Assembly (NCBI RefSeq): GCF_035046505.1
Contig: NC_089822.1
Coordinates: 113,787,307-113,851,306, forward strand
Direction: 5' to 3'
Origin: Tiliqua scincoides
Taxonomy: Eukaryota > Chordata > Lepidosauria > Squamata > Scincidae
DNA: 64,000 bases
Shown: positions 20,840-31,093 of the stretch, piece after piece
Layout of the letters: every line of letters begins with the position of its first letter
How positions within the stretch are numbered: the first letter of the stretch is position 1
Notes under the pieces: model-generated
Told to the model about the DNA's origin: nothing
The model's input: the letters and a program-made list of their open reading frames with translations, nothing else
The model's database searches: none
Made by a program: the position numbers and the translations under genes

Positions 20840-21990
20840 AATCCTCTCTGGTTCTATAAACCTCAGCAACAATCCAACATTTGAATCTCCTGCACAAACT
20901 AATCCAGATTCCAGTTGATGATGCGGTGGAAGTTGTCAGAGGCCTGCTAGATTTTTCAAGAGCCTTCCCAAGTGATGATTTTCATTAATGTATCCCATAT
21001 GGATGAAAGGCTTAGGACAGGAGTTGAGGAAGCATTGCTCCAAGTCAGCTGGACATTGGCATACTGCAGGGTCAGGCAGGTTCCCAGAGCTTGTAAATTG
21101 TTCCTAAACTGAAATAATTGAAGGACAGAGGGGCAAGGGTTGGTGGCCAAATGTGCTGTGGTATCATCAGAAATAATATGCATGATGGCTTGTTGTCAGA
21201 AGAGAGTAGTCAGGCTGATAAAAACCCACACAGATAGAAAAGAGCATCAACCGGATCTTGCCAGAGTGCAAATATGGGCAGCCGATGACAATTTACATGG
21301 CTGCCAGGAAAGAATTCTTTCATTAGCTGGTGGTTTCCTTGGCAAGGTGCTGCCCATGTTCCCCAAACAAATAGGGGTGGTGGTAGCATAGGGCCTGAGG
21401 ATGGTATCCCTAAAGTCAGACACCCTTGTGTGGTAGCACCGCCATCCAAAATGACAGGAAATTGGATGTGTATGTATTAGAAAGATAGAAAACCTCTGCT
21501 CAAGCCTCCTGGATGTATCTGGTAGAAATTTTTGTTGGAAAAGGGAAAAAAAGAAAGGAAGCAGCCAAACTGTAAGCACGTTTATATTAGAGAAACAGCA
21601 GTAAGAAGGGATTGCTTAACCCTACTTATATAACGTTTTCTAAACACGGATGACACTTCACATAGCTTGATGTCCTTACAACTCCTGTAACTTAAGGAAA
21701 TAGTATTACAGTGAACTTCAGAAACAATGGATGTTTCTGCTTCAGTTAAAAACTAGTCCTATGTTTTGTGCACGTGTGTCTCCTTTGACTTAAATGTGTT
21801 TGGATTTAGTGGGATTTTCAGTATTAAAAGACAACCCTTGCCCCCATTAGCCTGCTGTATGCCTGTATTGAAGTTGGGAGCTGAGCTTGCCTAAGGCCAC
21901 CTGGTGAGACCATTCATGGTCGCAACTCTGTCCCCAACTGGCCTTCAACAAAGGATGCTGCCTCCTCGTAGTTTCCACAAATAAGCGTGG
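20840..21990. other. Downstream flank of P2RY11, nothing recognised
   Basis: This stretch lies 3' of P2RY11. I found no AATAAA on the minus strand here and no recognisable repeat. The antisense frames around 21210-21579 have no homology I know. Confidence 0.5.
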
Positions 21991-23007
21991 CTAGGCCGAG
22001 GTGGCATTAGTACCAGTTCTGCTGGAGTCCTTATGCAATTTTAACTCCACATCCCTCTCTTGCCGATCTTTCCCCTGCCGGCATTGACAGTGGCAAGTTT
22101 CCTGTATACTGTCAGCCAGGGCAGCATAAACAAATGGGTGGATGCAAATGTGGAACTGGACCAAGAGCTTGGCTAGTTGGTACAAGACTGGTACAACTCT
22201 GCTGCTCTCACTTTCATTCATCTTGTTGGTACTTTGCATACGGTAGTGGAGATTCAGATTGCGCAGGATGTGGTACGGAAAATAGAAAATAGCGTAGAGG
22301 GTCACCACCACTCCAATTAGTGTTTTCACCTTGCGCTTTTCCACCTTTGTGATGTTGCAGTTGCGGAGGACTGTGTGGAGGATGGCCCCACAGGAGACAC
22401 TAGTAAGGATGAATGGCAGTCCACACCCAAAACCCATCAGGAACAAGCTGTAGGGCCAGTAGTTGGCCAGTTGCTCTTTAACAGCACTCCCTACACACAG
22501 CTGTACCGTGGTGTTGGTGCTGCGGTCATAGTCCAGGGTGGAAAATTTTAAGACCGGTGTTGAGATTGCCACGACCAGTAGCCATACCAGCCCACTTAGA
22601 AGCTTGGCATGGCGGGGTTCCATGTATCCATGAGAGAAGAAGGGGTGGACAATGGCTACGTAGCGATTCAGACTGATGCAGGCAACAAAAAAGGTGCTGC
22701 CATAAAGATTGCAGAAGAAGAGGAAACGGTCCAGTTTGCAGAGAGGAAGGCCAAACGTCCAAGTCTTGGGTTGTTTGTAATAAAGTGCCAGTGGCACCAA
22801 GGAGAGGGCATAGAGCAGGTTGCTGATGGTCAGGTTGAAGGTATAGATGATGCCACTGTGCCAGGTGCGTTCATAAGCCACAAAGCGATAGATGGCAAAG
22901 ACATTTCCAGCCACGGCCAAAATGAACTGCAGAATTGGGATGAACCATATTTGGTTTTGGAAGGACTCAGACATATTTTCATGCTCTAAAAACCTCTGTG
23001 GACTCAT
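21991..23007 (-). CDS. P2RY11: P2Y purinoceptor 11-like G-protein-coupled receptor
   Basis: A 338-codon frame encodes a rhodopsin-class receptor of the plasma membrane that senses extracellular nucleotides. Seven hydrophobic segments are visible, TM1 at about 21-43 (IPILQFILAVAGNVFAIYRF). Cys90 and Cys171 are the expected TM3-loop disulphide pair. The TM3 end is SLNRYVAIVHP (112-121; NRY in place of DRY), TM6 has FYFPYHI, and TM7 has HPFVY (290-294) instead of DPxxY. N11 in NMS is a possible glycosylation site. The alignment to human P2Y11 begins at ESFQNQIWFIPIL and runs through TM7. It lies between EIF3G and PPAN with the human orientation. A splice acceptor (TTCCCCAG) directly precedes the ATG, so a short upstream exon, as in the human gene, may supply the true N-terminus. 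Confidence 0.9.
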   Translation of the reverse strand: MSPQRFLEHENMSESFQNQIWFIPILQFILAVAGNVFAIYRFVAYERTWHSGIIYTFNLTISNLLYALSLVPLALYYKQPKTWTFGLPLCKLDRFLFFCNLYGSTFFVACISLNRYVAIVHPFFSHGYMEPRHAKLLSGLVWLLVVAISTPVLKFSTLDYDRSTNTTVQLCVGSAVKEQLANYWPYSLFLMGFGCGLPFILTSVSCGAILHTVLRNCNITKVEKRKVKTLIGVVVTLYAIFYFPYHILRNLNLHYRMQSTNKMNESESSRVVPVLYQLAKLLVQFHICIHPFVYAALADSIQETCHCQCRQGKDRQERDVELKLHKDSSRTGTNATSA

Positions 23008-24903
23008 GCTGGGGAAGCAGGAAAATTGAGATTAGCACATACCAGCATTTTTAGACCTTAAATACTAGGCATCGCTTGAAACCGTTAATGAAATCAGCAA
23101 ATACATTTACAAAAGGCCTAATTTCATCAGATTTCCAACAAGATTGACTTGTTTTTTCTCTCTGACTATCAACTCTATGCTATACAATTCTTGCCCGTAG
23201 TGTGGTCTCACATCACCATTATACAGGGTGAGTTGATTGGTCCCTGGCATTTTAGTGTACCACTATATCTTAATGGAAAGTAACATAGTTAATGGTAATG
23301 GAAAGAGAAATGTCCAAAGTTCTTTACAGACCTTACAAATGCTGGATGCGTCTGCCCTTCATGACACGGCATGTCTATCCTGTAACACAATTTCACCCCT
23401 ACTCGCACCAGCATTACCTGGTCTGCCTGAGTGAGAGCTGTGGTAATGCATTATTTCAAATCCGTTAAATTGGGGGCAGGGGCAGCACAAACCCCTTGTT
23501 CTTAATGTAGCGTCAGTGGAAATCAAACACAAAAGTGCTGCTGAACAACGATAATGGACGGTTTTTGTGTACTCCAAAATGTAGTAAGCCTTCTCTGCAC
23601 CTGACACGAAATCCCCCTACCAGCCAAGGACATGCTGATTCCACAGTGTGAGCGCATACAAAACTTGGAGACTTTCTATCACCATGTGCTGTGTTTCTGT
23701 ATCCCTTACACCTACGGCTCACCAAAATCCCGGAGACTATGATAACTCAACCTGCAGTCTCTCTCTGATCATAGAGATTTTGCAGGAGGGGTTAATGCAT
23801 TACAAGCCCCTGCAACATTTATTTTGATCAGAGTTGGTGACTGGCACAATAATTGGGTATGTCAGGGAAGAAACACGGCCTCTACCATTCCTGAAGGTGG
23901 CTGGCTCCAGCTTAAGCTCACTTCTTAAGTAAGTGTTCTTTAAATTCTGTAATGAGAATTATGGTACTGTATACAGATCTCTATATATTCAGTATGTAGC
24001 ACAGAGTGCTAGCTGAGTTTTCGGCTACTGAGCAAATGGAATTTTCCCCTGTTATGCATGATGATGGCACTAGAGGTTACTACACTGAAAGTGCTGGCCA
24101 GGCTACAATAGTTCTCATATCAACACAGATTCATGATGGCAGGGTGGTGGCAACCACCGCAACCAACAGAGGAAAAAGATGTGAGAGAGTCATGGAGCGG
24201 CTTGCCGGGACCATATCTGGGCTGCTGCTGAGCATTAGCACAAACTGAGCTTTTTTCTTTGCACTCATTTACCCACTGCTGAAACCTCCTTTTGAGGAAC
24301 AAAAATGCACGAATGAGTGGGTGGGAAGCGGGGTCAGCAGTCAGGCCTGGCACTCGCCAGCCAGTCTAAGATGTCTGTGCAAAGAGCCTTGCAGTGATGG
24401 AGCAACTCTGTTGGGCAAAAGAGCTGCTCTGTCATCATGCCCTCCCCCCCCATCTTGCCAATTTAAGTCCCACCACAGACCAGCGGGCAGAGAGGCACCT
24501 GGGTAGAAGCAGCAGCCTCTAAAGAGGATATCACCAAGAGCTCTTTGAGACCTGCAACCAATGTTGGTGGAAGGGAAAAAAATTATACAAAAATAAGAAA
24601 CTGATCTGAATGAAGTGCCACCAAAGTTACAACCATTATTAGTTCCCCGTCACCATAGCCCTGAGCCTCCATGGCCAGAGGCAGTATACTTCCAAACATG
24701 TTGCTGAAGGGCAAATAATATAGACTGTTCATTCCCTGCTTCTGTGTTTCCTGAAAGCACCTGGCTGACCACTGTTGGAAACAGGATGATGGAGCAGCTA
24801 GATCCTGAACCAGCAGGATGGTTTTTCCAAGCTCCCTAAGAACTCAGCCTTGGTAATTTTAGAAATCAAAGGCATGCTATGACTTGATTCACAAAGGAGA
24901 CGG
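23008..24903. other. Upstream flank of P2RY11, nothing recognised
   Basis: The promoter and any non-coding or short first exon of P2RY11 should lie here or further on toward PPAN. I cannot identify them by eye. There is no CpG island and no recognisable repeat. Confidence 0.45.
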
Positions 24904-24990
24904 CATAGAAACATAGAGTTGGAAGGGAACTAATAGGTCATCTAGTCCAACCCCCTGCCTGTAGCAAGAAATCCTCCTAGAGCAAGAAAT
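24904..24990 (-). mobile_element. CR1 3' tail fragment
   Basis: The reverse strand carries the classic CR1 ending, read here as AGAGTTGGAAGGGAACTAAT ... CATCTAGTCCAACCCCCTGC. It is only the last 90 bases or so. Confidence 0.7.
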
Positions 24991-25000
24991 AATCCAAGAA

Positions 25001-25811
25001 CAATCATTCTCAAACCTTTAGCACCGGAACCCACTTCTTAGAATAAGAATCTGTCAAGTCCCACTGGAAGTGATGTCATGACCAGAAGTGACATCATCAA
25101 GCAGGAAGAGTTTTAACAATCCTAGGCTGCAATCCTACCCACCCTTATCCAGACGCGATAGGGCAAAACAGATGCCATTTTTGGAATCAGCACCCCAAAT
25201 ATACCCAGGAATTTGTGTAACGTTTAAGGAGGCAAAATGTGTGTTGGCCTGAGTTATCATTGTTAGAAGTATATATGTAGTAGCCCAGTGGTTCTCACAC
25301 ATTTAGCACCGGGACCCACCAGGACAGAATGAGAATCTATCGGGACCCACCGAGAGTGATGTCATGATGGGAAGTGACATCATCAAGCAGGGAAAATTTT
25401 TAACTATCCTAGGCTGCAATCCTACCCACACTTACCCAGGAGTAAGTTTCCTTTACTATCATTGTTAAAGATACATAGTAGCTTGTTAAAAATACAAGTC
25501 CATAACATTTCCCCCAATGCAGTCACGTACCATGGTAGCATCAAGTCTAAAACATTAAAAATAAAATATTGAAATGAATGGGGACCCACCTGAAATTGTC
25601 TCGCGACCCACCTGGTGGGTCCCAACGCACAGTTTGAGAAACACTGTAGTAGCCTGTTAAAAGTACAGGTCTGTAACATTTCCCCAAATGCAGTCACATC
25701 CCATAGTAGCATCAATATATTAAAACAAAAATATTAAAATGAATAGGGACCCACCTGAAGTTGGCTTGCGACCCACTTAGTGGGTCCCGACCCACAGTTT
25801 GAGAAACATTG
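25001..25811. mobile_element. hAT family B, outer copy with a second family B inside
   Basis: The ends CAATCATTCTCAAAC and GTTTGAGAAACATTG are flanked by TCCAAGAA (24993-25000) and TCCTAGAA (25812-25819), a 7/8 target duplication. It contains the younger family B copy at 25286-25646, plus about 120 bases not seen in other copies. Confidence 0.85.
25286..25646. mobile_element. hAT family B, inner copy, 361 bp
   Basis: CAGTGGTTCTCACAC and GTTTGAGAAACACTG ends are flanked by a perfect 8-bp duplication, TAGTAGCC (25278-25285, 25647-25654), inside another member of the same family. It has no coding capacity and depended on transposase in trans. Confidence 0.92.
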
Positions 25812-26555
25812 TCCTAGAACATTTTAATTTCCGAGTACCAGGCTGTGCCTCTCCTTCCTCTTCTCTGCTGATTTTTAAATGTAAGCCTCGCACCCTTCAG
25901 CACTGCTCCTGCTATGGTGTCTTTTGGTACCACTCCTCCTGTTCTGCCGCTTGCACTCACCTGCCCCACTCCCACCAACCCACCCAGTGCTACCACCTTA
26001 CCTGACTATTCCAAGAGGCCACTAGAACAAGCGTAGATGACAAGCACACAGCATAAAGTACCACGCTGCACCACCAGAAGAGGGAAGTTAGCTTTTCCAC
26101 CACTTCCTGAATGTTTGAAAACCAGCCCTCTGTTAAAATCAGCTTCCTTAAAGCCAAGGCTGCTCAAACAATATACTGCTAGCTACATTTAGGTGCAATC
26201 CTAAATACATTTACATGGAAGTAAGTTCCATTGAATTGACCTTCTAAATAGACATGCAAGGATTGTGCTGCACACCAGGAGTACATCCCACTGGATTAAA
26301 CACAAGTTTAATGAAAATGCACGCATGATTGCACTTACAGAAATTTAGACAGAGCTAAATTATGATTTCGCGCAGCTACAGAAGTAGTACACAGGCACAA
26401 AATCCAGGCACAGGCACAAAATCCAGTTCTCATTTTGATTAGAGGGGGAAAACAAGGGTTTTGGCCTATAAGCTTGAAACGTAAGAGTGTCCACAGATTA
26501 TCTAAAATTATTTCCAGCACTTCAAGGCCCTGAATTGCTCCTTGTTCCTCAAGAA

Positions 26556-26584
<29 letters not shown>
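26556..26584. repeat. (TTA)n microsatellite
   Basis: A clean ATT/TTA trinucleotide run precedes TATTTATATACCGC, which looks like a LINE or SINE tail. Confidence 0.85.
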
Positions 26585-26586
<2 letters not shown>

Positions 26587-26714
26587 AGTATTTATATACC
26601 GCTTTTCGACTTATTATGGTGATGGAAATGAAGAAGTGTATGTAAAATGTCTTAGATTGTATGCTTTCTACAGGCTGGAGAATTAGTTGGACCCAATCCA
26701 GCTCAAGTTAATGG

Positions 26715-27076
26715 TCGGCCCAATCCTAACCACCAAAGCAGTGCCAGGTGCAGTGGAGCCAAAAAGGCTACTGCTGCATCCAGCGGCCCCAAGGCTACTG
26801 GAAGTCTCCTCAGGGGAAGAGGATGACCTCCCGGGCTGGTCCCTCCCCCTGTCCCACCCCAAAAAGCCACACTGGGCTTTTTGGTGTGGGCAAAAGGGTG
26901 TAGCCAGGGGTGTTTTTAGCCAGGGGTGTTACCCCAGCCTTGCACATCATCCTCCTGCCCAGCGCCAGCACTCCCCACTCCAAGAGTGCCATAAATGTAC
27001 TTTACAGCACATTTGTGACAACTAGCGCTAGCGCTGGAGCCCAGTACAGGTGCTGTGGGCCGGTAGGATTAGGCCC
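26715..27076. mobile_element. MITE with GGCCCAATCCTAACC / GGATTAGGCCC ends
   Basis: GGCCCAATCCTAACC at the left and GGTAGGATTAGGCCC at the right are inverted, as in the other members of this terminus family. The inside is GC-rich and unique within the window. Confidence 0.55.
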
Positions 27077-27199
27077 TTAGTTTCATTGTTTTCAGTGGAA
27101 ATCAAGCATGTACTTTTCCCATTTTAAAAAAACCTAAAACGACAGGACTTGACCACACTCAGCTCAGACTCAATTTTGCAATGAGGCTTAACACTAGAG

Positions 27200-27980
27200 C
27201 AGGGCTGCTGAAACGTGTGGCTCGCGGGCCACTTCCAGCCTGCGCGGGCTCCCCATCTGGCCGCAGGGGTGACCCCCATCTCCAATGGGCACTCGACCCT
27301 CACCACAGCCTACGATGACCCAAGGCGGGAGCTCCGGGTCTGGCTTTCCCTCGCTGCCTTGAGCTTCACACCTGCAAAACTCAGCAGCAGCAAAGACAAG
27401 CCCAGCATGCATGCAGGGCCTTTTATATAGTGGGAAGGTAACACGAGGCTTGCAGGTCTCGCATTAGTTCAAGCCTCGTGTAACCATCCCACCATAAAGG
27501 CCCTGTGCGCACGCTGGGCCTGTCTTTCCCTGCCTGGCCCACAGGCAACACGCTCATGGAGCCAGAGGCAGCAGGGGAAGACCAGGCAGTGGGAAGGGGG
27601 AGAGCACAGCAGAGAGAGAGAGCACGCCCGCGTGAGGAATGGAGGGCAGGCAAGTGGGCAGCAGCACATGCAGTCCATGTGAGGATGGAGGGTGGGTGGG
27701 TGGCAGCGGCAGCACATGCCACCTGCGTGAGGCAGGCGAGTGAGCGCTCAAGCCACCCTTTCTGTGTGTGAAAGTCCTTGTGAACTGGCTTTAAGATCTC
27801 CCCCTCTTTGTGTGAAAGTGTTTAGGAACTAGTTGGAATTCATTTATTCATATAATATATTCATTTGTGTAAATTATGTAAATATATTCAAATTTGAAAT
27901 GTAAATTAATTCTTTTTTCCAGCCCCCCTCCCCAACAGTGTCAGAGAGATGATGTAGCCCTCCTGCTAAAAAGACTCAAT
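27200..27980 (-). mobile_element. hAT family A, end-truncated copy
   Basis: The left end (GGCTCGCGGGCCACTT) and the AAATTTGAAATGTAAATTAATTC plus GTGTCAGAGAGATGATG block fit family A in reverse. The last bases are lost where a CR1 piece begins. The interior is enlarged and GC-rich. Confidence 0.65.
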
Positions 27981-28527
27981 ATTCCAGCTGTGGCCTTATC
28001 AATTTGTACAATGACATCATATTAGCAGTTTTATTTTCTGCTTTTATTTTCTACCTTTTCCAATAGAATCAGCCTTCTTCACTGCTGCAGCATATTGGAT
28101 TGACACTTTCATCAAGCTGTCCACCAGCGCTCCAAGATCTCTCTCCTCATCCGTCACAAACAGCTCAGAACCCATTATTAACCTATTTGTGAAGTTTTGA
28201 TTTTTTTTGCCCCAATGTGAATGACTTTACACTTACTTACATTGAAATGCATCAGTCATTTCGCTGCCCATTCTGCCAGTTTGGAGAACTGTTTCCTGGT
28301 CCTCAACCTAATCCATGAGAGGTCATGCCCTCTAATTTCCTGTGGAGTTCAGCAGCCGTGAGGGACCATGTCAAACGCCTTCCGACAATCTAGGTATAGA
28401 ATATCCACAGGTTCTCCCGCATCCACAAGTCTGTTGACCTTTACAAAGAATTCTAAAAGGTTTGTGAGGCAAGACTTACCTTTACAGAAGCCATGCTGAT
28501 TCTCCCTCAGCAAGGCTTGTTCGTCTA
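27981..28527 (-). mobile_element. CR1 LINE reverse transcriptase fragment
   Basis: The minus strand gives QHGFCKGKSCLTNLLEFF and then VDILYLDCRKAFDMVPH, the N-terminal reverse transcriptase blocks missing from the copy at 4813. The part below 28340 matches later CR1 segments with deletions and frame changes. Confidence 0.8.
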
Positions 28528-28528
28528 T

Positions 28529-28690
28529 GGGCGCAATCCTAACCAACTTTCCAGCACTGACCTAGTCGCAATGCAGCCCCAAGATAAGGTAACAAACCTA
28601 TCCTTACCTTGAGGAGGGCTCCTTGACTGCCTCCCCACTGCAGAATGCAGTGCATGTCACATCGGCACAGCTATGTTACTGGACTAGATG
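28529..28690. mobile_element. MITE, GGGCGCAATCCTAACC end, right end eroded
   Basis: The left terminus and interior (CCTTACCTTGAGGAGGGCTC ... CTGCAGAATGCAGTGCATG) match the copies at 35041-35233 and 47142-47310. The right end is not clearly readable. Confidence 0.5.
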
Positions 28691-29239
28691 TGTGAGATTT
28701 GCTATCCTTCAGTCCTTTGGCACTTGCCTTCTCCTTCTCCCCCTCCCTTTCTTCGCACAGATGCTTAACTAGCTGTCTTACCTTGGCACTTTGTTCTAGG
28801 AGGCCACAAACCGCTTCATGCAGAGGGTCACGCGGCAGCAGGCTCTAGATTTTGACTTACTGGCTATTTGTGTCCCAGTTATCAAGATAGATTATCTAGA
28901 TTTATCTGTTCCTCTTCTTCCCCTCTGCATTTGGTTTCCAGTTAAAATCAATCACAAGGAAACAAGGGATGTGGTTACATGGTACTAGATAACAGTATCT
29001 GAGCAAAGCACAGCAAGAACAGAGTCAAATATCAAAACCTATGACAGCAGTTTAGGGATAACTGATTATCTGCATTTGACACACAGAAAAAAATTCTATT
29101 ATGTTAATACAATCAAGCAACTGAATGCTCCAATCATACCCAATACAGAAACAGGAAGACAGGCCAGAAGCTGAGAACCATGAAGAGGAATAACAAGCAA
29201 CCTGCTTTGGGGATGGATTTCTTGGATTCACAGGAGCCT

Positions 29240-29935
29240 TGCATTATTCAATGAACTTTTTTCCAACCTTACAGCTCAAGCTTCTAGTAGAACTAGAACC
29301 AATGGGTACAAACTGCAGATTTCGATTAAGAAATTGATTAGACATCAGGAAAAAATTCCTGATGGTCAGGGTGGTTTGACAGTGGAACAGATTGCCAAGA
29401 GAGGCGGTGGACTCTCCCTCACTAGAGATATTCAAGCAGAGGCTCAGCAAGCACCTGTTGGAGATACTCTAAGACAGGGGTGCTCAATAGGTGGATCGCG
29501 ATCTACCGGTAGATCGCGAGGCAAAATGAGTAGATCGCGGAGTGCCGACCACCCCCCTTCAGGTGCCTCTGGGAAGAAACGCCGGGAGTAAGGCCCATTG
29601 TACTCAATGGGGCTTACTCCCAGGTAAGTGTGGCTAAGATTGCAGCCTCACAGCCTAATCCTAGGCATGTCTACTCAGGAGTAAGTCCTGTTATACTCAG
29701 TGGGGCTCAAGGTACACCAACATACATTGTACACATAAATGTTATATGTTATGATGGCGTGAACATTGTAAAAAAAACTCTGGTAGATCTCCGGGCCTTG
29801 CTGGGTTTCAAAGTAGCTCTCGAGCCAAAAAAGTGTGAGCACCCCTGCTCTAAGAGGATTTCCTGCCTAAGGCAGAGCATTGGACTAGATGACCTATTAG
29901 TCCCCTTCCAACTCTATGATTCAATAAGTAGGCTC
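29240..29935 (+). mobile_element. CR1 LINE 3' end, split by a hAT element
   Basis: The left part encodes the end of CR1 ORF2 in frame fragments (DIRKKFLMVR-like, then SLEIFKQRLSKHL-like). The right part ends ATTGGACTAGATGACCT ... CCTTCCAACTCTATGATTC, the classic CR1 terminus. The insertion at 29475-29847 separates the two, so the CR1 is older. Confidence 0.8.
29475..29847. mobile_element. hAT family E, 373 bp, perfect target duplication
   Basis: The ends CAGGGGTGCTCAATAGG and GAGCACCCCTG are flanked by CTCTAAGA on both sides (29467-29474, 29848-29855). GGATCGCGATCTACCGGTAG near the left end is strongly palindromic. Two hairpin-MITE-like segments lie inside (about 29592-29712). Confidence 0.9.
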
Positions 29936-30468
29936 TGGTATCAGTTCAAGTTACTGGACTAGATGTGTACCCTTCCCAACAAGTTCAGAACTCTCTTCTC
30001 TCAAAAAATTGCAGCACACTGCCACAACCAAGGTAGGAAACACCAGCTAAATGCAATTCCAAACCATGGTTGGTGCAATCATATTCTGGAACCCATATTG
30101 TGGTTTGATCTGCCAAACAGTCAAACTATGGTGTATAACTGCTTGTGTGCTCCTAGCAGCTTAGCCCTCTCCAAGTGTGGAAGCCTCTGGCAGCAGACCA
30201 ACAGCCATAACCAAGGCTTTTCCACCCTAACATCACGACAAACCATGGCAGGATGTCTGAACCACACCACAGATGTAAACCTTACATTGCCACGTAGGCA
30301 GCATTTGCCTTTGTGGATATGAGTAGTGTCCACAGGGACTGGCCAACGTCCTAGAACTTGTTCCTAGAAGCTTGTCCTCTTGTATAAATGCTCAGATATA
30401 ATCCACTCTCTCAGAAACCCTCCCATTATACTAAAGCCTGCAGATAAGCAAGCTGGTACCTTTGAGGT

Positions 30469-30682
30469 TTGAAGAGACACTTTGCCAACAGTCTGAGGCT
30501 AAGAGGCAAAGAAGGAAGGCCCATAGCCAGGGAGACAGACCAGGGACAGGCTGCACTTGCTCCCGGTGTGGAAGGGATTGTCACTCCCGGATTGGCCTTT
30601 TCAGCCACACTAGACGCTGTGCCAGAACCACCTTTCAGAGCGCGATACCATAGTCTTTTGAGACTGAAGGTTGCCAATACCA
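30469..30682 (+). mobile_element. LINE 3' end with 12-bp target duplication
   Basis: The plus strand encodes FEETLCQQSEAKRQRRKAHS and then CTCSRCGRDCHSRIGLFSHT, a C-terminal zinc-finger-like Cys/His motif. It is the same LINE family as 6973-7893. TACCTTTGAGGT flanks it exactly (30457-30468 and 30683-30694), the mark of target-primed insertion of a truncated copy. Confidence 0.9.
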
Positions 30683-30694
30683 TACCTTTGAGGT

Positions 30695-31093
30695 GGCAGA
30701 ACCTTCAAAGCAGAATGATTCTATGGTTCCCATCCTCTAAGAACATGAAAAACCTTTAAAATTTTGTGACAGGGAGCTGGGAGGATGGACTGAGTTAGAA
30801 TAAGTCAAGGAGCCATGCCCTCAAATTGCTTAATTCTATCTATAGCTGATTTTTGTTATAGCCAACATGTCTGTCTTGTCTCTTCCTCCTCTCCCGCCAG
30901 CAAGCTTTTTCTAATTGGGAGTTACCACCAGCCAATCCCATGGAAAGTCAGGATAATTTCTGATCCGTAAAGCAATGGAAGAATGCAAGCCCAATACACA
31001 GAGAGACACACACAAAAGCAGCTAGAGAGACAGTCAGTATATTATGTAATCAACCAATACAAAACAAGGGCCACATAAAAGAGGCCCAGGCCA
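30695..31093. other. PPAN 3' flank and 3' UTR
   Basis: PPAN ends at 31094 on the minus strand, so its 3' UTR reads downward from here. A canonical AATAAA is not seen close by; AATATA (minus strand, near 31036-31045) is a possible weak signal. Confidence 0.4.

Noticed and set aside
22526-22989. Frames overlapping the P2RY11 coding region
   Set aside because: Shadows of a clearly conserved receptor reading frame.
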